64,000 nucleotides of DNA from Flavobacterium tagetis (GTDB taxonomy: Bacteria > Bacteroidota > Bacteroidia > Flavobacteriales > Flavobacteriaceae): assembly GCF_016735615.1 (NCBI RefSeq), contig NZ_JAERSF010000002.1, positions 1,116,001-1,180,000 of the forward strand, read 5' to 3'. Positions 17,829 to 26,637 of the stretch are shown in pieces (the first letter of the stretch is position 1; each line of letters begins with the position of its first letter). The notes beneath the pieces were generated by a model. It was given only the letters and a program-made list of their open reading frames with translations, did not search any database and had not been told where the DNA came from. Both the position numbers and the translations under genes were made by a program.

Positions 17829-19190
17829 TTAATTATATTCTTGTTTTATACCTAATTTTTTCATTTTTGAATACAAAGTCTGTGGCTGCAGTTTTAAAAG
17901 TTCGGCGGCACCGCCAATGCCAGAAACTTTGCCATTGCAGATTTGAAGCGCATTCATAATATGCTCTTTTTCCATTTCTTCCATCGACTTTATTTTGTTT
18001 GTACCGATTTCTAAAGAGGCGGCAGGAGCAATTGATGGTAAGTCAAATTTTTCGATTTCGCTTGTTTTGGCGAGAAGTACATTTCTTTCAATCAAATGTT
18101 CTAATTCACGTACGTTTCCTGGCCAATTGTAACTTTTTAACTGTTCTAAAGCTTTTACGCTTATACTGATAACATTTCTTTTAGAGCTAGTGGCATATTT
18201 TTTTAGAAAATAATGAGCCAATATTTCAATATCTTCTTTGCGTTCTTTTAAAGATGGCATTTGTATCGGAAATACATTTAATCTGTAATATAAATCCAAT
18301 CTAAAACGGCCTTCGGCAACTTCTTTTTCAAGGGTTTTATTGGTCGCAGCTACAATACGAACATTGATTTTAATAGTTTTATTGCCTCCAAGACGCTGAA
18401 TTTCTTTCTCCTGCAGAACACGCAATAATTTTACTTGAGAGTCAAGCGGTAATTCGCCAATTTCATCAAGAAAAATAGTGCCATTATTGGCTTGTTCAAA
18501 TTTACCGATTCTTAAGGCATTAGCTCCTGTAAAAGAGCCTTTTTCGTGTCCAAAAAGTTCAGATTCTATTAGAGATTGCGGTAAGGCGGCACAATTTACA
18601 ACCACAATTGGATTTGGTTTATTTGCCGAAAGTTCATGTATAGCATGTGCGGCTCTTTCTTTTCCTGTACCGCTTTCACCCAAAATCAATACCGAAGTTT
18701 CAGCTGGAGCTACAATTTTTATTTTTTCAATAGTTTCTTTTAGAAGAGGGCTTTGACCAATGATTCCTTCTATTTCTTGAATTTCTGGATTTACTTGATT
18801 TATTGCCAAATCTTCTTTTTCTTGATTAAATCGATATCTAGCAATATCAAGCATCACAACAAGATCTTTTTCCCTAAAAGGCTTTACGGTAAAACCGTAC
18901 GGATGGGTAGCTTTTACAGCCTCAAGGGTACTTTGATTGGTGTTTGCCGAAATATATAGAAAAGGCAGATTCATTTCTCGCAGTTCCCAAGCCAGATCAA
19001 TTCCCGTTAAATTGCCTTTTAAGATGATATCCAACAAAATCCAATCAGGTTTTTTTTCTTCGATTAATTTTCGAGCCTGAGCTACAGAAGCAGCAATGCC
19101 AACAACTTGATAACCTGCTTTCTGCAGCATGATTTTTAAATCATTTGCAACTATAAATTCATCTTCAACAATTAGTAGTTTCTCCTTCAT
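17829..19190 (-). CDS. Sigma-54-dependent response regulator (NtrC type)
   Basis: A 453-residue regulator with three domains. The receiver domain (1-120) has the acidic pair in LLIVEDE, phospho-acceptor Asp54 (WILLDIILKG) and conserved Lys103 (TVKPF). The AAA+ domain shows Walker A GESGTGKE (170-177), GSFTGA (217-222, a variant of the sigma-54-contacting GAFTGA loop) and Walker B TIFLDEI. The C-terminus is a Fis-type helix-turn-helix (GAAELLKLQPQTLYSKMKKLGI). Phosphorylation by a histidine kinase should trigger sigma-54-dependent transcription. No kinase is adjacent; the TPR/HWE kinase at 6.0-8.4 kb is an orphan candidate partner. The gene appears monocistronic, with a 159-bp gap upstream. 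Confidence 0.94.
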   Translation of the reverse strand: MKEKLLIVEDEFIVANDLKIMLQKAGYQVVGIAASVAQARKLIEEKKPDWILLDIILKGNLTGIDLAWELREMNLPFLYISANTNQSTLEAVKATHPYGFTVKPFREKDLVVMLDIARYRFNQEKEDLAINQVNPEIQEIEGIIGQSPLLKETIEKIKIVAPAETSVLILGESGTGKERAAHAIHELSANKPNPIVVVNCAALPQSLIESELFGHEKGSFTGANALRIGKFEQANNGTIFLDEIGELPLDSQVKLLRVLQEKEIQRLGGNKTIKINVRIVAATNKTLEKEVAEGRFRLDLYYRLNVFPIQMPSLKERKEDIEILAHYFLKKYATSSKRNVISISVKALEQLKSYNWPGNVRELEHLIERNVLLAKTSEIEKFDLPSIAPAASLEIGTNKIKSMEEMEKEHIMNALQICNGKVSGIGGAAELLKLQPQTLYSKMKKLGIKQEYN

Positions 19191-19349
19191 TACATTGTTT
19201 GTATAATTTCAAGAATAGCCAAGAATTTGGAGCTTTTTAGAAATTTATTTGAACGGATTTTAGAATTCTTTTTTAAGAAAAAAGCGCTAAAATCATTTTT
19301 TAAAGATACTATATTATCAGAAATCTGCAATCTGAAAATGGTCTTTTGC

Positions 19350-20018
19350 TTAGTTATCTCGGTGATATAAGTAGCAAATAATCATTGCCAATCCTGGAAG
19401 AATTAAAGTCCCTAATCCGAAAAACTTTCCTGCAATTGCTCCTAGAAAACACCCGACAAGGAATCCGATTAAGGTAACAAGCTGTTTTTTAAAACTTAAA
19501 AATACTTCAGCATCTTTAAGTCCGTTTTTTAATAAATTCCCTAAATCAAGAGAAGCTTGAGTTACATTTCCTGTCATCATAGTAGTTGGGCCATGCGTTT
19601 CTTTAGCATAAAGCTTTCCAAAAGCATTCTGAAGTCCCATTGCAAAGACTGTTGTCATGGCAACCGTATACATGGTCCATTCTTCGAAGTTCTGCAAATA
19701 GCCAAATACATACGATGCAATGCCACTTAAAACCAAAATTATGCCTTCCCAAAATAAAATAGTATAGCGATTGGTTGCTTTTAATGCAATTCTGCCGCCC
19801 GTAATTACAGCAATAATAAAAATAGGAAAAGTAAGCAGTTTTACCCACGCATGAAGGTCTGAACCTTTGACAATTTGATAAGCAAAAACGATAAAGTTAC
19901 CTGTTACGTGAGCCGAAAATATCGAATCGGCTGCGACAAAAGTCACGGTATCGCAATACCCTGCTATCATGGTGAGAAGCAGGGTTACGTACCAAATATT
20001 TTTTTGTTGAATTTCCAT
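19350..20018 (-). CDS. YoaK family (DUF1275) membrane protein
   Basis: A 222-residue membrane protein with about six hydrophobic segments. It opens with the diagnostic YoaK/DUF1275 segment (LLLTMIAGYCDTVTFVA...FSAHVTGNF) and has the later conserved MGLQNAFGKLYA and MMTGNVTQASLDLG. The family is of unknown function, possibly a transporter. The gene begins 9 bp after the Dps gene and should be cotranscribed with it, which hints at a stress role. Confidence 0.92.
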   Translation of the reverse strand: MEIQQKNIWYVTLLLTMIAGYCDTVTFVAADSIFSAHVTGNFIVFAYQIVKGSDLHAWVKLLTFPIFIIAVITGGRIALKATNRYTILFWEGIILVLSGIASYVFGYLQNFEEWTMYTVAMTTVFAMGLQNAFGKLYAKETHGPTTMMTGNVTQASLDLGNLLKNGLKDAEVFLSFKKQLVTLIGFLVGCFLGAIAGKFFGLGTLILPGLAMIICYLYHRDN

Positions 20019-20027
20019 AATTTGTTT

Positions 20028-20501
20028 TTAGTTTAAATGTGCGCGAAGCATCCACGCCATTTTTTCATGGTTTTCTACAAGGCCTGTAATAAAATCGCTA
20101 GTTCCTGCATCTTGCAATTCATTAGCAATAAAATTAATGTTTTCTCTCAGATAAATAATGATGCTTTCGTGATCTAAAAGCAATTCTTTGATAAAACCAT
20201 TGCTGTCATTTTTCTCTTTAAGTTCTTCTGTAAGATGAGTTAGTGCTAAGAAATCTTTTAAAGTAGCTGGTGTATAATGTCCTAAAGATCTGATTCTTTC
20301 TGCAACTGTATCTACAATCTCATCAATTGCATCGTATTGTTGTTCAAAGAAAAGGTGTTTGTTATAGAAATCCGGACCTTCAACGTTCCAGTGTGCTCTT
20401 TTTGTTTTGGTATAAAGTACGAATTCGTCTGCAAGAACTTTAGTTAATACATCAACAATTTTTGAGATGTTTTCTTGTTTAATTCCGATGTTTGTTTTCA
20501 T
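20028..20501 (-). CDS. dps: Dps family ferritin-like DNA-protection protein
   Basis: A 157-residue four-helix protein of the Dps/ferritin family. The inter-subunit ferroxidase ligands are visible: His37 (RAHWNVEGP), His49 (NKHLFFEQ), Asp64 and Glu68 (VDTVAERI), with the same spacing as in Listeria Dps. Such proteins form 12-subunit shells that oxidise Fe(II) with hydrogen peroxide, store iron and limit hydroxyl-radical damage. It heads a two-gene unit with the YoaK-type gene. The upstream gap is filled by a 208-bp MITE-like repeat. Confidence 0.95.
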   Translation of the reverse strand: MKTNIGIKQENISKIVDVLTKVLADEFVLYTKTKRAHWNVEGPDFYNKHLFFEQQYDAIDEIVDTVAERIRSLGHYTPATLKDFLALTHLTEELKEKNDSNGFIKELLLDHESIIIYLRENINFIANELQDAGTSDFITGLVENHEKMAWMLRAHLN

Positions 20502-20545
20502 TTTTAAATTTGGTTTGATGAATAATATTAATTGTGAATTATTTT

Positions 20546-20753
20546 AACACATAGAGACATAGATTTTTCTTTTGCTTTGAAAAGAATTAAGAAAGAAACT
20601 AGTTTCTAACACATAGATTGTTGTGTTTAAAAGGCAGATGAAAAATTAAAAATTGAAAAATCTGCCTAATCTGCGAGAGAATAAAACTTACTATGTGTAT
20701 TAATGTAAGTGAAACGTCTTTATGCTTACCAAAAAGCTATGTTTCTATGTGTT
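20546..20753 (+). repeat. MITE-like inverted-repeat element, copy 2
   Basis: A 208-bp element with CACATAGAGACATAG / CTATGTTTCTATGTG ends, GAAACTAGTTTC at 20595-20606 and a GTAAGTGAAACG segment in its right half. Its middle carries an insert not present in copy 1, including the AATCTGC repeat at 20659-20685. It separates the Dps and DoxX genes and lies in the Dps upstream region. Confidence 0.88.
20659..20685 (+). repeat. AATCTGC...GCGAGAGAATAAA repeat, copy 1
   Basis: A 27-bp sequence nested within MITE-like copy 2; a copy with two mismatches is found at 62790-62816 just after the ABC-2 permease genes. Internally it duplicates AATCTGC. Confidence 0.75.
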
Positions 20754-20773
20754 AAAAATTATTTGTGTTTAAA

Positions 20774-21208
20774 TTAATTGTTTAGCAATTCTAGTAAATA
20801 ATAATCAAGTGAATAAGTTCCTGCGCCTAGGGCAAGAAGCAGTAATAGGGATAAAGTGTACATGTATGGAACGTCGCGCACTTCAAGCGAATCGTTTTTG
20901 TGAACCACAAAATAGCCAATTGCCGTTACACCAATTGTAGGCAAAACAGCGAGTCTTGTTCCAAGTCCCAGAATAATGAAAAACGGAATTACAGTATCTG
21001 AAAATGTAGCAACCAAGCCGTTTAATTTTTCAGGTAAATGCAACGGATTAGGAACGTGTTCTTTTTCTCCATTTTCGACTCTAAATTTTTTCATTCCGTG
21101 CACTCTAAAAAGTTCAATTGCTAAGAGCACTCTAAATATTAAAAGAGCTGCATTATTGAATGAAGTTCCTAAATCGGAATGCAATATTTGTTTTATAAAT
21201 TCGATCAT
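20774..21208 (-). CDS. DoxX family membrane protein
   Basis: A 144-residue protein with four predicted transmembrane helices and the DoxX layout: ALLIFRVLLAIELFRVHGMKKF in the first part and FSDTVIPFFIILGLGTRLAVLPTIG in the second. DoxX-type proteins are quinone-linked or redox-associated membrane components in several bacteria; the precise role here is unknown. The start at MIEFIKQ was chosen because it follows the amidohydrolase stop by 11 bp, whereas the longer frame would overlap that gene. It appears to be the last gene of the minus-strand run that starts at 27.45 kb. Confidence 0.88.
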   Translation of the reverse strand: MIEFIKQILHSDLGTSFNNAALLIFRVLLAIELFRVHGMKKFRVENGEKEHVPNPLHLPEKLNGLVATFSDTVIPFFIILGLGTRLAVLPTIGVTAIGYFVVHKNDSLEVRDVPYMYTLSLLLLLALGAGTYSLDYYLLELLNN

Positions 21209-21219
21209 TTTTTTAAAAT

Positions 21220-23106
21220 TTAGAAAGCAAAACAAGAACAGCCTAAAGCGCCCCAGAATGCATTATAATTGTTTACAGGAACATTGCTCATTCTTGCGGC
21301 ATCGTGATTGTGTAAATGAACATCGCAACTTCCGGTACAGCTGTGAATCTGCGAAGTCAATTTTGGTTTTGCATCTGCTTTTGCGTTTTTTTCAATCGCA
21401 CTCTGGAAACTGCTTCTTGCAGGATATCCGTTGTAAATATTGGTTGGCGACCAATCTGGCAAAATCGGAATGTGAGGCGGCGAGAACGAAGAAAAATCTC
21501 CATTAGCATACACAATTTTTCCATCCACAATCGTTAGATCGGCTTCGATTTTTTTGATGTCTTCGTCGTCAATGGTAAAATAATCACGATCTAAAACCAC
21601 TAAATCGGCAAACATTCCCACTTTAATATCTCCTTTTTTAGTTTGTTCCTGCGAAAACCAAGCGCTTCCTCTGGTGTATAATTCTAAAGCAGTTTGTCTG
21701 TTCAATCTCGTTTCATTGTATAATTGCAATCCTCCAATAGTTTTTCCGACGGTCATCCAATACATTGAAACCCACGGATTGTAACTGCTCACACGTGTAG
21801 CGTCTGAACCTGCACCAACAGGAACTTCCATTTCAATCATCTTTTTGATTGGCGGTGTGTTTTCAGCAGCTTTTGCTCCGTAACGATCGGTGAAATATTC
21901 CCCTTGATACGCCATTCTGCTTTGAACTGCGATTCCTCCGCCTAAAGCTTTTACACGTTCGATGTTTCTTTCGTCAATCGTTTCAGCGTGATCAAAAATC
22001 CAAGGAAGTCCGTTGAAAGGAACATCTTGATTGATCTTTTCAAAAACATTCAAAAACCTTGTAATGCTTTCGTTGTAAGTCGCGTGAAGTCTAAAAGGCC
22101 AGCGATTTTCTACTAAAAGGCGAACTACTTTTTCCAATTCAGCTTCCATGTTTTCAGGAAGATCTGGTCTTGGCTGAAGGAAATCCTCAAAATCGGCAGC
22201 AGAAAAAACCAACATTTCACCAGCTCCGTTATGACGGTACATATCGTTTCCTTGATATAATTTTACGGTGTCAATCCAATCGGAGAAATCCTCAAATTCG
22301 TGTTTTGGTTTTTGAGTGAAAAGATTGTAGGCAATTCTTACGGTCAATTGTTTCTTTTCGTTCAATTCGTTAACCACTTTATAATCATCTGGAAAGTTCT
22401 GAAATCCGCCTCCAGCATCAATAACACTTGTGATTCCGAAACGGTTTAATTCTTTCATAAAATGACGCGTCGAATTGATTTGATGCTCGTAAGAAAGCGT
22501 CGGACCTTTAGCCAAAGTCGAATACAAAATCATTGCATTTGGAGTCGCAATAATAAGTCCTGTAGGTTCTCCGTTGGAGTCACGTTCGATATGTCCTCCC
22601 GGAGGCGCAGGCGTATTTTTGTTGTAACCAACGGCTCTCAATGCTGCTCGGTTCATAATGGCTCTGTCGTACAAATGCAGAATAAAAACAGGAGTATCGG
22701 GTGCAATAGCATTGATTTCTTCTAAGGTAGGCATTCTGCGTTCTGCAAACTGAAATTCTGACCAACCGCCCACAACACGAACCCATTGCGGATTTGGAGT
22801 GCGATCTACTTGTTCTTTCAGCATTCGAAGCGCATCTGCCAAAGAAGGAACGCCATCCCAACGTAGTTCAAGATTATAATTTAATCCGCCTCGAATAAGG
22901 TGAATATGCGAATCGTTAATTCCAGGAACGACTCTTTTATTCTGAAGATCAATTATTTTGGTTTCTTCAGATGCAAAATCCATTATATCGCTGTCATTTC
23001 CTACTGCAATAAATTTTCCGTCTTTAATGGCAACAGCTGTAACGTTTGGAGTTTCAGCGTTGAAACTATGAATTTTCCCGTTGAATAAAATTAAATCTGC
23101 TTTCAT
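21220..23106 (-). CDS. Amidohydrolase (YtcJ-like, metal-dependent)
   Basis: A 628-residue amidohydrolase-superfamily enzyme of the long YtcJ-like branch. It starts with the small beta-sandwich typical of the family (ADLILFNGKIHSFN), then the metal motif NDSHIHLIRGG, a barrel His segment (WIFDHAETIDERNIERV, in part), the catalytic-Asp region PVGAGSDATRVSSYNPW, and the closing segment ADLVVLDRDYF. It should hydrolyse an amide, cyclic amide or similar bond; the substrate is not predictable. The C-terminal ~70 residues carry an unusual Cys/His-rich stretch (IHSCTGSCDVHLHNHDAA) and end in GALGCSCFAF, perhaps an extra metal site. Its start lies 7 bp after the M17-like gene. Confidence 0.9.
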   Translation of the reverse strand: MKADLILFNGKIHSFNAETPNVTAVAIKDGKFIAVGNDSDIMDFASEETKIIDLQNKRVVPGINDSHIHLIRGGLNYNLELRWDGVPSLADALRMLKEQVDRTPNPQWVRVVGGWSEFQFAERRMPTLEEINAIAPDTPVFILHLYDRAIMNRAALRAVGYNKNTPAPPGGHIERDSNGEPTGLIIATPNAMILYSTLAKGPTLSYEHQINSTRHFMKELNRFGITSVIDAGGGFQNFPDDYKVVNELNEKKQLTVRIAYNLFTQKPKHEFEDFSDWIDTVKLYQGNDMYRHNGAGEMLVFSAADFEDFLQPRPDLPENMEAELEKVVRLLVENRWPFRLHATYNESITRFLNVFEKINQDVPFNGLPWIFDHAETIDERNIERVKALGGGIAVQSRMAYQGEYFTDRYGAKAAENTPPIKKMIEMEVPVGAGSDATRVSSYNPWVSMYWMTVGKTIGGLQLYNETRLNRQTALELYTRGSAWFSQEQTKKGDIKVGMFADLVVLDRDYFTIDDEDIKKIEADLTIVDGKIVYANGDFSSFSPPHIPILPDWSPTNIYNGYPARSSFQSAIEKNAKADAKPKLTSQIHSCTGSCDVHLHNHDAARMSNVPVNNYNAFWGALGCSCFAF

Positions 23107-23113
23107 AGTTCGA

Positions 23114-23848
23114 TTATTTAGCGTTCAATTTGGTAATTGCTTCTTTTATTCCTTCTCCGGCAACGGTATAAAAAGCAGGGCCAGCAAGCAAGATAACTTT
23201 GGTTAGAGGCTTATAATCTGTTAGCTTTTTTTCTTTTAAATAAGATTGAGTTCTATATGCTTCAAACGAACCTAAAACCACATTTTCGGCTACTAAGGCA
23301 GTTGGAGAATCGATTCCTGCATCTTTAATATCACTTGCAAAAGAATAGTTTGAAACCCCTAAACGTAAAGCTTCGCGCATGGCAGTGCTTCCAACACTAA
23401 TCATTAAATCGGGTGTAAACTTATTGCGATCTCCCAATCCGATTAACAGTAATTGTTTGGATGCTAAAGTTCCTTTTGGAGGCGTAATCAATAAAGTTTC
23501 AAGAGAATGGCCAGTAAATCTTCCACTTTTACGTAATTCTGTAATAATGCCTTTTAACGCGTCGTCTAAGTGCACCATTCCGTTTAAGTTGGCAGGAAGG
23601 GCAGGAGGGTTAAAAATATCACCTTCTGTATATTCAAAAACGCAGGCAACTTGCAAGTCAGCTTCTGCTGCAGATGGTCCTTGAACCAATCCGTTTACTG
23701 CAATTCCGTCTACTTTCCCCCAAGTTACCGTAGAACCAATTGAAGCTGTTTGTGCAAAAGCATTGTTGCTAAGAGAGCCTGCAAATGCTATAATTAGCAG
23801 CATTAGATGGGAAAATCTAAAACTGTATTTTGAAGTGTTTGTTTTCAT
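23114..23848 (-). CDS. Exported stand-alone M17 leucyl-aminopeptidase N-terminal domain protein
   Basis: A 244-residue secreted protein. A signal peptide (LIIAFAGSLSNNAFAQ) precedes a domain matching the N-terminal, non-catalytic domain of M17 leucine aminopeptidases: LLITPPKGTLASKQLLLIGLG, then SVGSTAMREALRLGVSNYSFAS. The catalytic M17 domain with its metal-binding and NTDAEGR-like motifs is absent and the protein ends normally, so it is not simply cut short by a stop near the domain border. What a lone exported copy does is unknown. The start at MKTNTSKYSF was chosen for the signal peptide. It is followed 7 bp later by the amidohydrolase gene. Confidence 0.82.
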   Translation of the reverse strand: MKTNTSKYSFRFSHLMLLIIAFAGSLSNNAFAQTASIGSTVTWGKVDGIAVNGLVQGPSAAEADLQVACVFEYTEGDIFNPPALPANLNGMVHLDDALKGIITELRKSGRFTGHSLETLLITPPKGTLASKQLLLIGLGDRNKFTPDLMISVGSTAMREALRLGVSNYSFASDIKDAGIDSPTALVAENVVLGSFEAYRTQSYLKEKKLTDYKPLTKVILLAGPAFYTVAGEGIKEAITKLNAK

Positions 23849-23880
23849 TGTTAAGGGTTTAGTGTTGTTAAAATTTTTTA

Positions 23881-24092
23881 AACACATAGAAACATAGATT
23901 TTTTTACTTTGAAAAAGAGTATAGAAAGAAACTAGTTTCTAACACATAGCTCCTTTAATGCTTTGTGAGAACTTTGTCAAAGTTTTAAACTTTGACAAAG
24001 TTTGTAATGCAAATAGTGCTAGTACACCTTTTATGTGTAGTATTGCAAGTGAAACGCCTTTTCACGCCTCAAAAACTATGTTTCTATGTGTT
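23881..24092 (+). repeat. MITE-like inverted-repeat element, copy 3
   Basis: A 212-bp element with ends AACACATAGAAACATAG / CTATGTTTCTATGTGTT, GAAACTAGTTTC at 23928-23939 and AGTGAAACGCC near the right end. Its centre contains the 33-bp TTTGTCAAAG palindrome (23970-24002) also found beside copy 1. It separates the porin gene from the M17-like gene within a minus-strand run. Confidence 0.88.
23970..24002. repeat. 33-bp palindrome, copy 2
   Basis: A palindrome built on AACTTTGTCAAAG and its complement, nested inside MITE-like copy 3; nearly identical to 16146-16178. Confidence 0.85.
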
Positions 24093-24114
24093 AAAAATTA
24101 ATTTATGTATTTGA

Positions 24115-25509
24115 TTAAAATTTGAATCCAAGACGAGCGTTAAAGAAAACCCCGTCTTTTGAGTTCGGAATCATGTCATCGATAAAAGCACCTGTTTTGA
24201 AGTACTGAATACCGCTGACAACCGAAATATATTTGTTTACGCTATAGGTAAAATTGGCGAGATAGGCAGTTCCGATATATCTTTCGTCAGAATCGCTTCC
24301 GCGAAGATTTAAAATTCCGCTTGGCCTATAAACTCCGTCTTGTGTTGAAAATCTCCAGTTTAAAACCACATCGACCTGCATCTTTAGCTGTGGCAATAAA
24401 TCCATCGTAGCATACGGATGAATATCGATAAGGTTTACTGGTCCAACTTGCGGACTAAAACCAAAATATCCTCCTTTTGGATACAGCGGATTAAATGTTT
24501 GAAGATTTCCGTTGCCTTGATTTTTATCTCCTGAGATATAATCGTTTCTAAGATTTATGGTAGGTTTAAATTTTACGTTTTCAAACATATACCCAATATC
24601 AACAGAGCCAGTCCAGGCATTGATATTTCCAGAACCAAAAGTTCCAAATTGGTACGCTGCTTCGAGGTTGTAAATAAAACCGCCACCGTATTTCCATAAT
24701 CTCGAACCGATTGTATGCCTTCTTTCAGGAGCAATTCCTTCTTCAAAAACAGATTCATCTCTTCTGAATCCGAGATAATACAGATCAAGATTTCCTGCTT
24801 TTGGAAAAATTATTTTAGAATAGGCTCCCCAAAGATTAAGCTGTTTAGACATTTTATTATCGAAAACACCTGTGTGAACTGTATCAGCCATCATGGCAAA
24901 GGCATCTATCGATACTCTTGACGAAGTGTACATCAATTTTCCTCCTGTAAAATAAAGTCTCGCATTTGGACCTTCTCTAACAGAAATTAACCTTCCAGAA
25001 CCATAGTCCAACTCTTGTCTTCCGGCACGAATGGTTATTTTTTTGTCTTTTTGCTGCCAAAAATTCACATCTACAAAAAGATTCTGAACATTCAGCTGAT
25101 CTTCGTCAATACCGCGAGCGCCATTTTCACGGCCATCTTCTAGGGCGCTTCTTAATTGGGCAAATATTCTAATGCGTTTTCCCAAATGCACATCGGCATG
25201 AAGATCGTAACGCTGCAGTAAGAAATTGTTGTGTCCAATATTGAATCGTCCCCAGTCTTCATTGTTGAAATCAACATATTCATATCTGGCTTCGCCACCA
25301 ATTGACATGTAAACCTCCTTATCTTGATTTAAGGGAATGAACTTTAATCGTTCGTAAAAGTTTCTATTTGAGTCTTTTAAGAATTCATAATTTTCATCGT
25401 AACGGAGCAGCTTAAAACTTTGAGCCGATGCCGTGTTTCCTATCAAAAGAAAAGAAACGATAGACATGAAAAGGATTTTTGATAATATGGATTTTGATGA
25501 TTCCAACAT
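24115..25509 (-). CDS. Outer-membrane beta-barrel porin (alginate-export-like family)
   Basis: A 464-residue outer-membrane protein. It has a signal peptide (FLLIGNTASAQ), then alternating amphipathic strands with typical porin text: VYMSIGGEARYEYVDF, FLLQRYDLHADVHLG, ITIRAGRQELDYGSGRLIS, and a C-terminal aromatic residue (FFNARLGFKF). The RxGRQELxYGxxRL pattern is shared with the alginate-export/AlgE-like porin group. It should let a small organic solute cross the outer membrane. It lies in the run between the isochorismatase-family hydrolase and the M17-like/amidohydrolase genes, which suggests uptake or export of the compound handled by those enzymes. Confidence 0.88.
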   Translation of the reverse strand: MLESSKSILSKILFMSIVSFLLIGNTASAQSFKLLRYDENYEFLKDSNRNFYERLKFIPLNQDKEVYMSIGGEARYEYVDFNNEDWGRFNIGHNNFLLQRYDLHADVHLGKRIRIFAQLRSALEDGRENGARGIDEDQLNVQNLFVDVNFWQQKDKKITIRAGRQELDYGSGRLISVREGPNARLYFTGGKLMYTSSRVSIDAFAMMADTVHTGVFDNKMSKQLNLWGAYSKIIFPKAGNLDLYYLGFRRDESVFEEGIAPERRHTIGSRLWKYGGGFIYNLEAAYQFGTFGSGNINAWTGSVDIGYMFENVKFKPTINLRNDYISGDKNQGNGNLQTFNPLYPKGGYFGFSPQVGPVNLIDIHPYATMDLLPQLKMQVDVVLNWRFSTQDGVYRPSGILNLRGSDSDERYIGTAYLANFTYSVNKYISVVSGIQYFKTGAFIDDMIPNSKDGVFFNARLGFKF

Positions 25510-25550
25510 AATGAAGCGTAAGAGATTTATAATAAAATGAATTAGTCCGA

Positions 25551-26183
25551 TTAGTGTTTCAACATGTTATGTGCGTAGTGAATACCAATTCCGTAAGAAC
25601 CGCCATATTTTTTCATTAAAGAAGTAACAGGACCGTAAGTTGCTTCGCGTGCCCAGTCTCTTTGAAGTTCTAATAAATATTGAATAGAAGTTACCGGAAT
25701 TGCTCCAGCTTGAATCATTCTTTGTACAGCACGTTCGTGAGCTTCAGCAGTAACATCACCACACGCGTCTGTAATAATGTACACTTCGTAACCTTCTTCG
25801 ATTGCAGACAATGCAGGCCCTACGATGCAAACGCCTGTCCAAAGTCCAGCAAGCACAATTTTCTTTTTGTTTTTTGCTACGATAGCTTTATAAGCATTTT
25901 CGTCTTCCCAAGTATTCATGCTAGTTCTGTCAATGTACCCAGAAGTAGCAATTGGATAAAATTCTTCTAATTCTGGAAAAACAGGTCCAGAAAAGCTTTC
26001 TTCTGCAACTGTAGTTACCACTGTTGCTACGTTAAAAATTTTCGATGCTCCAGCAACAATTGCCACATTCGTGCGTAATTCGCTTACTGGAATATTGTGC
26101 GTTGCGAAGGCCATTTGTCCTTCAAAATCGATTAATACTAATGCGTGATTATCTGGTGATAATAAGTTAACTGATGGTTTCAT
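25551..26183 (-). CDS. Isochorismatase-family cysteine hydrolase (YcaC-like)
   Basis: A 210-residue cysteine hydrolase. The family triad can be placed as Asp19 (LVLIDFEGQMAFA), Arg86 (GYIDRTSMNTWED) and Cys119 (LAGLWTGVCIVGPALSAIEEG, in part). Use of Arg instead of the more common Lys is the YcaC-like pattern. These enzymes hydrolyse amides, carbamates or similar small substrates; none is known for YcaC. It lies 41 bp upstream of the porin gene and 81 bp after the small protein gene, on the same strand. Confidence 0.92.
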   Translation of the reverse strand: MKPSVNLLSPDNHALVLIDFEGQMAFATHNIPVSELRTNVAIVAGASKIFNVATVVTTVAEESFSGPVFPELEEFYPIATSGYIDRTSMNTWEDENAYKAIVAKNKKKIVLAGLWTGVCIVGPALSAIEEGYEVYIITDACGDVTAEAHERAVQRMIQAGAIPVTSIQYLLELQRDWAREATYGPVTSLMKKYGGSYGIGIHYAHNMLKH

Positions 26184-26264
26184 ACTATTTATTTTTAAGA
26201 TTTTTAATTGGTTAGGCTAATGAAATACAATAATCATTAGCGATATTTCGTGTTTTTTTTAAGA

Positions 26265-26582
26265 TTAGTGCGTAGACAATTTCTTAATCATTTCAGAAGA
26301 AATTGAATCGGCATAAATTCCAAAAGCGCTGGTTAAAACACCTTTGATATTGTAGATTTCAGATTTAATCCCGTAGATAATATCTTCATCTCCTGGATCG
26401 GTATCTCCTTCAAAACGGAATAAATATTCGATTTTGAATTCTTCTGGCGACATGCTCTGCGTATTGTTATTGTAGCGAATACAGTTAGAATCCAGATTAA
26501 AGTTTTCTGTAAAACCTTGTGTACTTAACCATTGCAACGCTTCTGTAACCGTATCAAAAGAGGGCTGTTGGAAAAAACTCAT
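26265..26582 (-). CDS. Small conserved protein (often mislabelled phosphoribosylpyrophosphate synthetase)
   Basis: A 105-residue soluble protein: FDTVTEALQWLSTQGFTENFNL, then EFKIEYLFRFEGDTDPGDE and KGVLTSAFGIYADS. This pattern (an EAL-x-x-L helix, an ExxxRFEGxTxPxDE turn, and a GVLxxAxGxYAD strand) is a common small family in Bacteroidota that automated annotation labels phosphoribosylpyrophosphate synthetase; nothing in it resembles that enzyme and it is far too short. Function unknown. It lies 55 bp after the chloroperoxidase-like hydrolase. Confidence 0.82.
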   Translation of the reverse strand: MSFFQQPSFDTVTEALQWLSTQGFTENFNLDSNCIRYNNNTQSMSPEEFKIEYLFRFEGDTDPGDEDIIYGIKSEIYNIKGVLTSAFGIYADSISSEMIKKLSTH

Positions 26583-26637
26583 AATTTGAGAAGATTAAAC
26601 TACCTGCAAAGGAACCTTTACAGGCAGTGGTTATGGA

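Noticed and set aside
20546..24092. CRISPR array from repeated CACATAG units
   Set aside because: The units are ends of three separate inverted-repeat elements kilobases apart, with no regular spacers.
26265..26582. Phosphoribosylpyrophosphate synthetase
   Set aside because: The protein has 105 residues and lacks the nucleotide and PRPP-binding motifs; the name is a propagated annotation artefact.
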